DNA of 64,000 nucleotides from Acidobacteriota bacterium (GTDB taxonomy: Bacteria > Acidobacteriota > Blastocatellia > Pyrinomonadales > Pyrinomonadaceae): the NCBI GenBank assembly GCA_019239425.1, contig JAFAZX010000009.1, positions 1 through 64,000 on the forward strand, in the 5' to 3' direction. Within the stretch, counting starts at the first letter, position 1, and each line of letters opens with the position of its first letter. Made by a program: the position numbers and the translations under genes. Of this stretch, positions 54,468-63,257 are shown piece after piece. The notes beneath the pieces are model-generated. The model was not told where the DNA came from. It saw only the letters and a program-made list of their open reading frames with translations, and did no database searches.

Positions 54468-56952
54468 AGCCGGCTTGGTTATAGTCGAACTTGAGTGGAG
54501 CGGTCGAGGGGCGGACGGTAATCACGACCGATTTTGAAGCCGGGGTGTTGCTCTTGTCGGCGACGCTGCGGACGGGGACGAGTGGGTTGGCTTCGGGGAA
54601 GTAGGTGGCGGCGCAGCGGCGCGGGAGCGGGTAGGGCACGACGAGGAAGCGGCGCGCCTCGCGTGTCTCGCCCTCGAAGTGGCTGAAGAGGTCAACGACC
54701 TGCCCGGCCGAGAGGCCGAGTTCCAGCACGTCTTCGGGGTTGAGGAAGACGACGCGCCGCTCGTTGCGGACGCCGCGGTAGCGGTCGTCCAGGCCGTAGA
54801 TGGTCGTGTTGAACTGGTCGTGGCTGCGCACGGTCATCATCAGAAGCTGCCCCGGTTCGAGCTCGTGCCGCGGCAGCTCGTGGACGGTGAAGTTCGCGCG
54901 ATTCGTGGAAGTCTTGAACACTCCCTCACGCGCGAGGTTCGGCAGGTAGAAGCCGCCGGCCTCGCGCACCCTCACGTTATAATTCTCGAACCCCGGGATG
55001 ACGCGCTCGATTAAATCCCGCACGCGGTCGTAGTCCTCGACCAGCCACTCCCAGTCCACGCCGCTTCTCTTCCCCAAAGTCGCGCGGGCCAGACGCGCGA
55101 CGATGACCGGCTCGCTCAGAAGCTCAGTCGAAGCCGGCTCCAGACTCCCGCGCGAGGAGTGGACGACGCCCATCGAGTTCTCGACGCTGACGAACTGCCC
55201 GCCCGACTTCTGAAAGTCGCGCTCGGTGCGTCCGAGGCAGGGGAGGATTAAAGCCTGCTCGCCCGTGACGAGGTGCGAGCGGTTGAGCTTGGTCGAGACG
55301 TGCGCGGTCAGGCGCGAGCGGCGCAGGGCTTCGGCCGTGAACTCCGTGTCGGGCGTGGCCGAGAGGAAGTTGCCGCCGAGCGCGAAGAAGAGCTTCACGC
55401 GCCGCTCGTACATCGCCTTGATCGTCTCGACGGTGTCGAGCCCGTGGCGGCGCGGCGGCTCGAAGTCGAACTCGCGCGCGAGCGCGTCGAGTAGCGTGTC
55501 GGCCGGGCGCTCCCAGATGCCCATCGTGCGGTCGCCCTGCACGTTCGAATGGCCGCGCACGGGGCACGCGCCCGCGCCGGGGCGGCCCACGTTTCCGCGC
55601 AGCAGCAAGAGGTTGACGATCTCCTGTATGTTGGCGACCGCGTTCTTGTGCTGCGTGAGTCCCATCGCCCAGCAGACGATGACGCGCTCCGCTTTGACGT
55701 AGAGTTCGGCGGCCGCGCGCATCTGTTCGCGCCGGACGCCGCTCTGCTCGACAATCTCGTCCCAGCCGATTCCGTCCAGGGCACGCGCGAACTCTTCGAA
55801 GCCGTGCGTCTTCTCCTCGATAAACTTGCGGTCGAGGACTTCGCCCGGCCTGCGCTTCTCCTCTTCCAGAACCTCCTTCAACAGGCCCTTCAGCAGCGGC
55901 ACGTCGCCGTTGACGCGGACTTGCAGGAAGAGGTCTGTCAGCTCCGTCCCGCCGCCGAGGATGTCCGAGGGGTGCTGCGGGTGTTTGAAGCGCGCGAGGC
56001 CCGCCTCGGGCAGGGGGTTGACGTGGACGATCTTGCAACCGCGCCGCTTCGCCGCGCGCAAGGTCGTCAGCATGCGCGGGTGGTTCGTGCCCGGGTTCTG
56101 GCCGACGATGAAGATGCAGTCGGCCAGGTCGAAATCTTTAAGCGTGACCGTGCCCTTGCCGACGCCGATGGTCTCTGTGAGCGCGCGCCCCGAAGACTCG
56201 TGGCACATGTTGGAGCAGTCGGGCAGGTTGTTCGTGCCGAACTGGCGTACGAAGAGCTGATAGAGAAAGGCCGCCTCGTTCGAGGTGCGGCCCGAGGTGT
56301 AGAAGGCCGCCTCGTCGGGCGAGTCCAGAGCGTTCAGCTCGTCGGCGATAAGGCGGAACGCCTCGTCCCATTCAATCTCTTCGTAGTGCGTCGCGCCGCG
56401 GCGGAGCACGACCGGGTGCGTGAGGCGGCCCTGCTTGCCGAGCCAGTAGTCCGACTTCTGCGAGAGGTCTGCGACGCTCCACTCACGGAAGAAGTCGGGC
56501 GTGACGCGGCGCGTCGTCGCCTCCTCCGCGACGGCCTTCGCGCCGTTCTCGCAGAACTCGGCGTGCGCGCGGTCGCCGTCGGGGTCGGGCCAGGCGCAGC
56601 CCGGACAGTCGAAGCCGTCCTTCTGGTTGACCTTCAGGAGTGTGCGCGTGCCGCGCAACAAGCCCGTCTCGCGCCAGATGTGTTTGGCCGAAGACCACAC
56701 GGCCCCCAGGCCGCCGGAAGTCTCGGCCGGGCCGTCCTCGAAACCACCGCCCGTGAACTCCTCCGGCGGCTGCGCGCGCACGCGCGAGACGTGTGCGTCG
56801 CTCTCCTCAACACGAACAGGCTTGTCGTCGCGCGCGGGCTCTTCCGCCTCCATGCGCGAGTGCCAGTGCGTCGCCTGTGCGGCGGCCGACTCTTCGGCCG
56901 CCTCGCCGCGCGCGGCGCGCGTGTCGCCACGTGTCTCGTTCTCCGCTGCCAT
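54466..56952 (-). CDS. FdhF/YdeP-family molybdopterin oxidoreductase
   Basis: 828 residues. The first 100 residues are a polar extension. Then comes the YdeP-specific FDCPGCAWPDP (two Cys; no 4Fe-4S CxxC-C cluster as in formate dehydrogenase), MGD-binding blocks (FYTSGRTSNEAAFLYQLFVR, SNMCHESSGRAL, VGQNPGTNHPRML), GHSNVQGDRTMGI and a C-terminal aspartate-decarboxylase-like fold (MMTVRSHDQFNTTIYGLDD). Family members include E. coli YdeP, linked to acid resistance; substrate unknown. No signal peptide or electron-transfer subunit nearby. Confidence 0.9.
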   Translation of the reverse strand: MAAENETRGDTRAARGEAAEESAAAQATHWHSRMEAEEPARDDKPVRVEESDAHVSRVRAQPPEEFTGGGFEDGPAETSGGLGAVWSSAKHIWRETGLLRGTRTLLKVNQKDGFDCPGCAWPDPDGDRAHAEFCENGAKAVAEEATTRRVTPDFFREWSVADLSQKSDYWLGKQGRLTHPVVLRRGATHYEEIEWDEAFRLIADELNALDSPDEAAFYTSGRTSNEAAFLYQLFVRQFGTNNLPDCSNMCHESSGRALTETIGVGKGTVTLKDFDLADCIFIVGQNPGTNHPRMLTTLRAAKRRGCKIVHVNPLPEAGLARFKHPQHPSDILGGGTELTDLFLQVRVNGDVPLLKGLLKEVLEEEKRRPGEVLDRKFIEEKTHGFEEFARALDGIGWDEIVEQSGVRREQMRAAAELYVKAERVIVCWAMGLTQHKNAVANIQEIVNLLLLRGNVGRPGAGACPVRGHSNVQGDRTMGIWERPADTLLDALAREFDFEPPRRHGLDTVETIKAMYERRVKLFFALGGNFLSATPDTEFTAEALRRSRLTAHVSTKLNRSHLVTGEQALILPCLGRTERDFQKSGGQFVSVENSMGVVHSSRGSLEPASTELLSEPVIVARLARATLGKRSGVDWEWLVEDYDRVRDLIERVIPGFENYNVRVREAGGFYLPNLAREGVFKTSTNRANFTVHELPRHELEPGQLLMMTVRSHDQFNTTIYGLDDRYRGVRNERRVVFLNPEDVLELGLSAGQVVDLFSHFEGETREARRFLVVPYPLPRRCAATYFPEANPLVPVRSVADKSNTPASKSVVITVRPSTAPLKFDYNQAG

Positions 56953-57084
56953 CCGCCCGAAAGTTTACTACAGCCGCGCGGGATTCGACGTGGCACCGGG
57001 ATTGTCTCTCTTAACGAACCGAGCACTTTTACGTACGGATACAGTTCAAGGGCGCGGCAGAAACCAACTCAAGGAGGAGAAGAC

Positions 57085-57546
57085 ATGAACGCTTTTCAAC
57101 TGCTGAAGGAAGACCACCAGAAGGTCTCGGGGCTGTTCCAGCAACTGGAGCCGACGACCGAGCGCGCCGAGAAGACGCGCACAGAGCTTTTCGCCAAGCT
57201 GAAAGAGGAGCTGGACATCCACACCAAGATCGAAGAGTCCATCTTCTACCCGGCCATCAAGCAGGAGGCCGAGACGCGCGAGATCGTCCTCGAAGGCTTC
57301 GAGGAGCACCACGTCGTCAAGATGCTCCTGCAGGAGCTCGAGTCCATCCCCGTCGACACCGAGCAGTGGACGGCCAAGCTCAAGGTCTTGCAGGAGAACG
57401 TCGAGCACCACGTCGAAGAGGAAGAGGGCGAGATGTTCCAGAGCGCGCGCCAGGTCTTGAGCGAAGACGACATCAACCGCCTCGGCACGCAGATGGAGCA
57501 GATGAAGCAGCAGCTCAAGTCTCAGACCAAGTCCGCCGGGGCTTAG
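57085..57546 (+). CDS. Hemerythrin-domain protein
   Basis: 153 residues. Iron ligands visible: LLKEDHQKV (His), DIHTKIEESIFYP (His, Glu), FEEHHVVKMLL (His-His) and VEHHVEEEEGEMF (His, Glu), the full di-iron set. AAGGAGGAG six bases from the ATG gives strong translation. Family roles include O2/NO sensing, iron storage and protection from oxidative damage. Divergent to the YdeP-type gene. Confidence 0.93.
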   Translation: MNAFQLLKEDHQKVSGLFQQLEPTTERAEKTRTELFAKLKEELDIHTKIEESIFYPAIKQEAETREIVLEGFEEHHVVKMLLQELESIPVDTEQWTAKLKVLQENVEHHVEEEEGEMFQSARQVLSEDDINRLGTQMEQMKQQLKSQTKSAGA

Positions 57547-57560
57547 TCCCGAAGAAAATT

Positions 57561-57633
57561 TAACCACAGAGGCACAGAGACACAGCTTGGGGCCAACGCC
57601 TCAACAAGCTGTGTCTCTGTGCCTCTGTGGTTA
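57561..57633. repeat. Perfect word-hairpin, ACCACAGAGGCACAGAGACACAG class
   Basis: 28-base arms 57561-57588 and 57606-57633 are exact reverse complements. The stop codon of the Nudix gene (TAA) is the last triplet of the right arm. Confidence 0.92.
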
Positions 57634-58179
57634 ATTCTTTTCCAGCAAACGACTCGCCTTGAGAATGAGCGCGCACGAGAGTCCCTGCGTAATCTCCCCG
57701 TCCATCACCATGCGGACGGCCTCTTCGAATTTAACCTTGAGGGGTTGGAGGCTCTCTGTGGGTTCCGTCTGCGGCTCGCCGAAGCGCAGGCCGCGGGCGA
57801 GGAAGAGGCGCGCGGGCGCGTAGACCTGCGAGGTGACGGCGTCCACGAGGCCGAGGTCTGTGAACTCCTCGGCCTCGATGCCGAGTTCCTCTTTCAGCTC
57901 GCGCCGCGCCGCCGTCTCGTGCTCCTCGCCCTCTTCGAGTCCGCCCTGCACGACCTCCACCGACTCCTTCCCGACCGCGTACCGGAACGTCCGGACGAGG
58001 TGCGCGAAGCCTTCGCCGTCCAGTGCGAGCACGGCCACGCCGAACTTCATCCGCATCGTCACGCGCCGCGAAGGCTCCACGCCCTCGCGCCGCACCTCGT
58101 CCACATACACCTCCGCGAACTCGTCCGCGTACAGGCGCTCCGAAGACTCCACCGTCCAAGGCCCGTGCTTTCGCCCCAT
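57631..58179 (-). CDS. Nudix hydrolase (ADP-ribose pyrophosphatase-like)
   Basis: 182 residues. Nudix box GGLEEGEEHETAARRELKEE followed by LGI matches Gx5Ex7REUxEExGU without exception (about residues 79-101). The upstream VRTFRYAVGKESVEVVQGG is typical of the ADP-ribose/sugar-nucleotide subgroup. It hydrolyses nucleoside diphosphates linked to another group; the substrate is inferred only at subgroup level. Its C-terminal EKN* lies at the hairpin edge. Confidence 0.92.
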   Translation of the reverse strand: MGRKHGPWTVESSERLYADEFAEVYVDEVRREGVEPSRRVTMRMKFGVAVLALDGEGFAHLVRTFRYAVGKESVEVVQGGLEEGEEHETAARRELKEELGIEAEEFTDLGLVDAVTSQVYAPARLFLARGLRFGEPQTEPTESLQPLKVKFEEAVRMVMDGEITQGLSCALILKASRLLEKN

Positions 58180-58484
58180 CGAAGAGACCCTCCTTGAAAG
58201 TTTGTCGAAGGCTGCCGGCCCGTAGAAGCCCGACCGCCGCCCTCAAATATTCCTTTACCCGAGTGCGACTTTTTTGTACGCTACCAGACGGCGGACGACA
58301 GTTTTGTCTCCGCCGGCCCCGCACACGTCGAGCCACGGGTATTAAGTCACAGCACGCGCCGCCGCGCCCCGCGGCGGGTTTTCCTCTGAAAGATAAAGGC
58401 GTCCTCCCCCGGCACACAGAGTGCAATGGGCGCCCGAGTTCTGACGCCCTCCGGAGGGCACCAGAAGGAGGTAGCAGCGGCCCG
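58180..58484. other. Divergent region between Nudix and ClpP-like genes
   Basis: No gene seen. Contains a 14-bp perfect palindrome GCCCTCCGGAGGGC (58446-58459) just upstream of the ribosome site AGAAGGAGG of the ClpP-like gene, which could act as an operator or fold over the leader. A GACTTTTTTGTAC tract lies near 58267-58279. Confidence 0.4.
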
Positions 58485-59111
58485 ATGACCGACACCGAGA
58501 GCAGCGTCAACCGCGCCCCCAACACCCCGTCCAACCAACCGCACACTTCCCAACTCTTCGACTACGGCGTGCACTTCGCTTCCCGCACGCTCTTCCTCTT
58601 CGAAGAGATCAACCGGCCGACGGCCGCGAAGATTCTGATGGGCCTGCAGGTGCTCGAAGGCAGCGGCCCCCTGACCGTCAAGATCAGCACGCGCGGCGGG
58701 TGCCGCGCGTCCGGGCTGTCGATCTACGACGCGATGCGCGCCTGCCCGGATGTGCGCGCCGTCGGCTACGGCGAGGTCTGCTCGATGGGCGCGGTCATCC
58801 TGCAGGCCGCCTCCGTGCGCGAGCTGATGCCGAACGCGGTCGTGATGGTGCACCCGGGCTATTCGAGCGTCGGCTTCGACCACGACGAGAACACGCAGCG
58901 CACGGCCGAGTACGCCAAACGCATGCGCGACCGCTGCTGCGAGATTCTGGCCGAGCGGATGGGCATCACCTTGAAGCGCTTCCTGCGCCGCTTCACCTGG
59001 GACACGTACCTTTCGGCGCACGAGGCGGTCGAGCTGGGCCTGGCCGACCGCGTGCTCGAGCCGCACGCTTCGCTGTCGCTGGTCACGACGCCCGCGCTCA
59101 AGGTCGGCTGA
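58485..59111 (+). CDS. ClpP-fold serine protease homologue
   Basis: 208 residues from the ATG that follows AAGGAGGTAGCAGCGG. Residues about 25-190 follow the ClpP fold, with catalytic Ser100 (GEVCSMGAVILQAA), His123 (VVMVHPGYSS) and Asp173 (FTWDTYLSAHEAVELGLADRV) in the canonical spacing. The N-terminal 22 residues are polar and unlike the ClpP axial loops. No clpX is adjacent. Probably a second ClpP-type peptidase or a related ATP-independent form; the substrate is unknown. Confidence 0.82.
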   Translation: MTDTESSVNRAPNTPSNQPHTSQLFDYGVHFASRTLFLFEEINRPTAAKILMGLQVLEGSGPLTVKISTRGGCRASGLSIYDAMRACPDVRAVGYGEVCSMGAVILQAASVRELMPNAVVMVHPGYSSVGFDHDENTQRTAEYAKRMRDRCCEILAERMGITLKRFLRRFTWDTYLSAHEAVELGLADRVLEPHASLSLVTTPALKVG

Positions 59112-59129
59112 GCGTCGCCTACACTTTTG

Positions 59130-59633
59130 TCACGCACGCCCCGCGCGCGGACGTAAATGTCTTTCGCGCGCGCGGCCGTCCGAGAGTTTCTCCAGAGAGA
59201 TTCCGAGCGTCGCGCCCCAGACGACGTGGGCCGCGACCATCAGGGCGTTGCGGCGCGGCGGGTGCTCGGTCGCGGACGCGATGATCCCCGCCGCCGGCAG
59301 TCAACCCAGGTAACTCCCCGCCCAGACCGCCAGGCCGAATCCGACTCCCGCGAGCAGAGGGTGACTGTCGACCCTCTCCCCGGACACCGCGCCGTAGAGG
59401 GCGCCGCACGCCGTGCCGTATGCGAAGTGCGAAAACCAGGTCGCCTTCTCGCGCTCCTCTTCGTCCAGGTGTTCGCTGACGCCCGCCTTCTCCGCCAAGC
59501 CTTCAGTCACCTGCCGCGGCGGCAGAGGGTACTGCTCCTCGCGCGGCAACTGCTCGTGCATCAACTTCATCGCCAGGGTCATCGGCCCCGTCGCCGCCAG
59601 CCCCGCCAGCGCGCCGAGTAGCATTCTCTTCAT
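59130..59633 (-). pseudogene. DUF1440-like membrane protein interrupted by an in-frame TGA
   Basis: The first part (59301-59633, 110 codons) begins MKRMLLGALAGLAATGPMTL with the HExxH-like MKLMHEQLP segment and two membrane helices, ending GLAVWAGSYLG. A TGA (59301-59303) follows. The same frame then continues with LPAAGIIASATEHPPRRNAL and MVAAHVVWGATLGISLEKL to TGA at 59130-59132, which is the expected remainder of the family. The stop stands where a Trp is normal (SYLG-W-LPA), so a single TGG-to-TGA change explains it. Either a recent pseudogene, a truncated but functional protein, or readthrough. Confidence 0.65.
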
Positions 59634-59751
59634 AAACCCCTCCGTCCGAAGGCCGCGGCCTTCCCTCTCAACGCTCTTCGTAGGGGATTTCGTTTCCGCA
59701 CATCATACCTCATTTGCCGCCCGCCTTGCGCCGCGGCTAAACTCGGCGGCG

Positions 59752-60432
59752 ATGACGACACCGCAGACGAAGCGCGCGGCGCTCTGGGACGTGGACGGGA
59801 CGCTGATTGATTCGCGCGAGTACCACTGGCTCTCCTGGCGGGGCACGCTCGCCGAAGAGGGTTTCGACGTCACGCCCGAGCAGTTCGCGGACTCCTTCGG
59901 CCGGCGCAACGACGAAATCCTGCGCGGCTACTTCCCTTCTTATAATGACGAAGAGATCACGCGCGTCGGCGAGGCGAAAGAGGTCGCCTACCGCCGCCTC
60001 GTGCGCGAGCGCGGGATAGAGCTTCTGCCGGGCGTCCGCCGCTGGCTCGACAGGTTGCACGCGGGGGGCTGGCGGCAGGCCGTCGCCTCGTCCGCGCCGC
60101 GCGCGAACCTTGAGGTCATCGTCGAGGCGCTCAAGCTCACAGGCTACTTCGCGGCCGTGGCCGCGGCCGAGGACGTGACCGAGGGCAAGCCCGACCCGCA
60201 GGTCTTCCTCGTGGCCGCCGCCAAGCTCGGCGTCGAGCCTGCTCAATGTGTCGTCGTCGAGGACGCGCCCGCCGGCACGGAGGCCGCGCGCCGCGCAGGG
60301 ATGCGCTGCGTCGGCGTCCTCTCCTCGCACGGAGAGCTCGAGGCCGACATCGTCGTCCGCACCCTCGAAGAACTCCCCGACACGGCCTTCGAGGATTTGC
60401 TGAGCCAAACAGGTCAGAACCACCCGCGGTAG
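59752..60432 (+). CDS. HAD-superfamily hydrolase (beta-phosphoglucomutase-like)
   Basis: 226 residues. Motif I LWDVDGTLID (Asp13 nucleophile, Asp15), motif II VASSAP, motif III Lys of VTEGKPDPQVF and motif IV VVVEDAPAGTEAARRAGM. The helical cap between residues 20 and 90 is the C1 type of the PgmB/phosphatase branch. Removes or moves phosphate on a small sugar phosphate (inference). The last residues (NHPR) and the TAG are inside a 31-bp perfect inverted repeat. Confidence 0.9.
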   Translation: MTTPQTKRAALWDVDGTLIDSREYHWLSWRGTLAEEGFDVTPEQFADSFGRRNDEILRGYFPSYNDEEITRVGEAKEVAYRRLVRERGIELLPGVRRWLDRLHAGGWRQAVASSAPRANLEVIVEALKLTGYFAAVAAAEDVTEGKPDPQVFLVAAAKLGVEPAQCVVVEDAPAGTEAARRAGMRCVGVLSSHGELEADIVVRTLEELPDTAFEDLLSQTGQNHPR

Positions 60433-60497
60433 CGGGTGGCCCTTTGTGACACGGCACATGCGGATAACAAAGGGCCACCCGCTACCGCGGGTGGTTC
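60417..60497. repeat. Perfect 31-bp inverted repeat, CACCCGCGGTAGCGGGTGG class
   Basis: Arms 60417-60447 and 60467-60497 are exact complements with a 19-base loop. Each arm itself holds a smaller palindrome (CCACCCGC...GCGGGTGG), so cruciform alternatives exist. Supplies the HAD gene's stop codon. Confidence 0.92.
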
Positions 60498-60525
60498 CGA
60501 CCGCTATCCTGACAAAGACAGAATA

Positions 60526-61383
60526 ATGAAACCTAAGGTCGTACTCTTCACCGTGCTGCTCCTGCTCGCGGCGCTCGGCTGCGCTATACGGACGGGCGCG
60601 CGGCCTGCCGCCTTCGTCGCCCGACAGCGGCCGCGGCCCGACCTCGCCTCGTACTTCAAGCCTTTCCCGGCGGGCGCGTTCGTGCTCTACGACCTGAAGC
60701 GGGACAGGTATCTCCGCTACGACGAGGCGCGCTGCCGCGAGCGCTTCTCGCCCTTCTCGACGTTCAAGATTCCGAACTCGCTCATCGGCCTCGACACGGG
60801 CGTCATCAAAGACGCCGAGTACGTCATCAAGTGGGACAGGCAGAAGTACCCGCCGCACGACGAGGACACGCTGCCCTTCAAAGACTGGTGGCAGGATCAG
60901 ACCTTGCGCACGGCCATCAGGCGCTCGGTCGTCTGGTACTACCGCGAGCTGGCGACCGCCGTCGGCAAGCCGCGCATGAAAGAGTACGTGCACAGACTCC
61001 GCTACGGCAACGAGGACGTGTCCGGCCCGATCAATAACTTCTGGCTCGCCGACTCGCTCAAGATTTCGGCCGACGAGCAGGTCGAGTTTCTCAAGCGGCT
61101 CTACAGGGAAGACCTGCCCGTCTCCAACCGCTCGATCAAGATCGTCAAAGAGATCACCACCCTCGAAAAGACGCCCGACTACGAGCTGCACGGCAAGACC
61201 GGCGGCGGCCCGCTCGCCGAAGGGCGCTTCCTCGGCTGGTTCGTCGGCTACGTCGAGACGAAAGACGACACCTACTTCTTCGCCACGCAGATCGAGGGGC
61301 CGACCTACCTCTCCGTCCGCGACGAGCGCATCGCCCTCACCAAGCGCATCCTCTCCGACTCGGGTTATATACCGAAGCAGTGA
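60526..61383 (+). CDS. Class D (OXA-type) beta-lactamase family protein
   Basis: 285 residues from ATG 60526; an upstream start would translate the inverted repeat and is rejected. Hydrophobic signal (VVLFTVLLLLAALGC) with Cys19, possibly a lipoprotein although the lipobox is not ideal. All class D motifs are present: Ser78-Thr-Phe-Lys81 (SPFSTFKIPNS), Ser134-Val-Val, Tyr160-Gly-Asn and Lys224-Thr-Gly, then GWFVGYVE. The Lys81 position suits carbamylation. Activity against beta-lactams is likely but the spectrum cannot be predicted; no mobile-element context, so probably intrinsic. Confidence 0.9.
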   Translation: MKPKVVLFTVLLLLAALGCAIRTGARPAAFVARQRPRPDLASYFKPFPAGAFVLYDLKRDRYLRYDEARCRERFSPFSTFKIPNSLIGLDTGVIKDAEYVIKWDRQKYPPHDEDTLPFKDWWQDQTLRTAIRRSVVWYYRELATAVGKPRMKEYVHRLRYGNEDVSGPINNFWLADSLKISADEQVEFLKRLYREDLPVSNRSIKIVKEITTLEKTPDYELHGKTGGGPLAEGRFLGWFVGYVETKDDTYFFATQIEGPTYLSVRDERIALTKRILSDSGYIPKQ

Positions 61384-61402
61384 GAGGAGCGCGAGAAGTT
61401 TG

Positions 61403-61468
61403 AACCACAGGGACACAGAGACACAGCTAAAAGCAATTCAAAAGCTGTGTCTCTGTGTCTCTGTGGTT
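61403..61468. repeat. Word-hairpin locus, ACCACAGGGACACAGAGACACAG class
   Basis: Left arm 61403-61428, right arm 61443-61468 (AGCTGTGTCTCTGTGTCTCT...), one mismatch. Same word as 20065-20133 and 57561-57633. Confidence 0.9.
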
Positions 61469-61483
61469 AATTATCTTCCCGCT

Positions 61484-61512
61484 TTGACTGCACCCCGGCA
61501 GATTGATAGATT
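61484..61512 (+). promoter_or_regulatory. Sigma-70 promoter of eno
   Basis: TTGACT (61484-61489), 17-base spacer, TAGATT (61507-61512); start near 61519, leader about 38 bases, with GAGGAG as ribosome site. Confidence 0.7.
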
Positions 61513-61538
61513 CTCCCTTAGATTTCTAATCCACATAA

Positions 61539-62930
<1,392 letters not shown>

Positions 62931-62944
62931 GAGGGGGACTCAGG

Positions 62945-63163
62945 ATGTTCTTCATCTTCCTCATCGGGACGCGCTTCGTGACCTGGGGTTCGGAGCCTTC
63001 GGGCCAGCAGATGCGCTGCGGCAAGTGCGGCACCGTCGCCGAGTTCATCAACAAGAAGGGGATGCGCTTCATCACCTTCTTCTTCATCCCGGTCATCCCC
63101 GCGGGCGGCACGCAGCACCTGCTCCAGTGCCCGACCTGCGGGACGCGCTACCACGCGCGCTGA
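62945..63163 (+). CDS. Small zinc-ribbon membrane-associated protein
   Basis: 72 residues. Cys pairs MRCGKCG (about 25-29) and LQCPTCG (about 62-66) make one zinc ribbon. Between and before them are hydrophobic stretches (FFIFLIGTRFVTWG, FITFFFIPVIPAGG). It resembles the zinc-ribbon-15 family of small proteins. Function unknown. Starts 14 bases after eno, likely co-transcribed. Confidence 0.75.
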   Translation: MFFIFLIGTRFVTWGSEPSGQQMRCGKCGTVAEFINKKGMRFITFFFIPVIPAGGTQHLLQCPTCGTRYHAR

Positions 63164-63169
63164 ACAGAA

Positions 63170-63227
63170 GCTGTTAGCTTTTAACTTTTAGCTAAAAACA
63201 GAAAGCTAACGGCTAATAGCTAACAGC
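63170..63227. repeat. Word-hairpin locus, GCTGTTAGCTTTTAG class
   Basis: Left arm 63170-63193, right arm 63204-63227 (AGCTAACGGCTAATAGCTAA...), imperfect. Built from the word TTAGC(T). Lies between the zinc-ribbon gene and gpmI. Confidence 0.8.
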
Positions 63228-63257
63228 CAACGGCTTTCCGACAAGGAGACAAGGGGT

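Noticed and set aside
60436..60525. Upstream start for the beta-lactamase
   Set aside because: Would translate the 31-bp inverted repeat and place the signal peptide 30 residues in; ATG 60526 gives a normal signal peptide.
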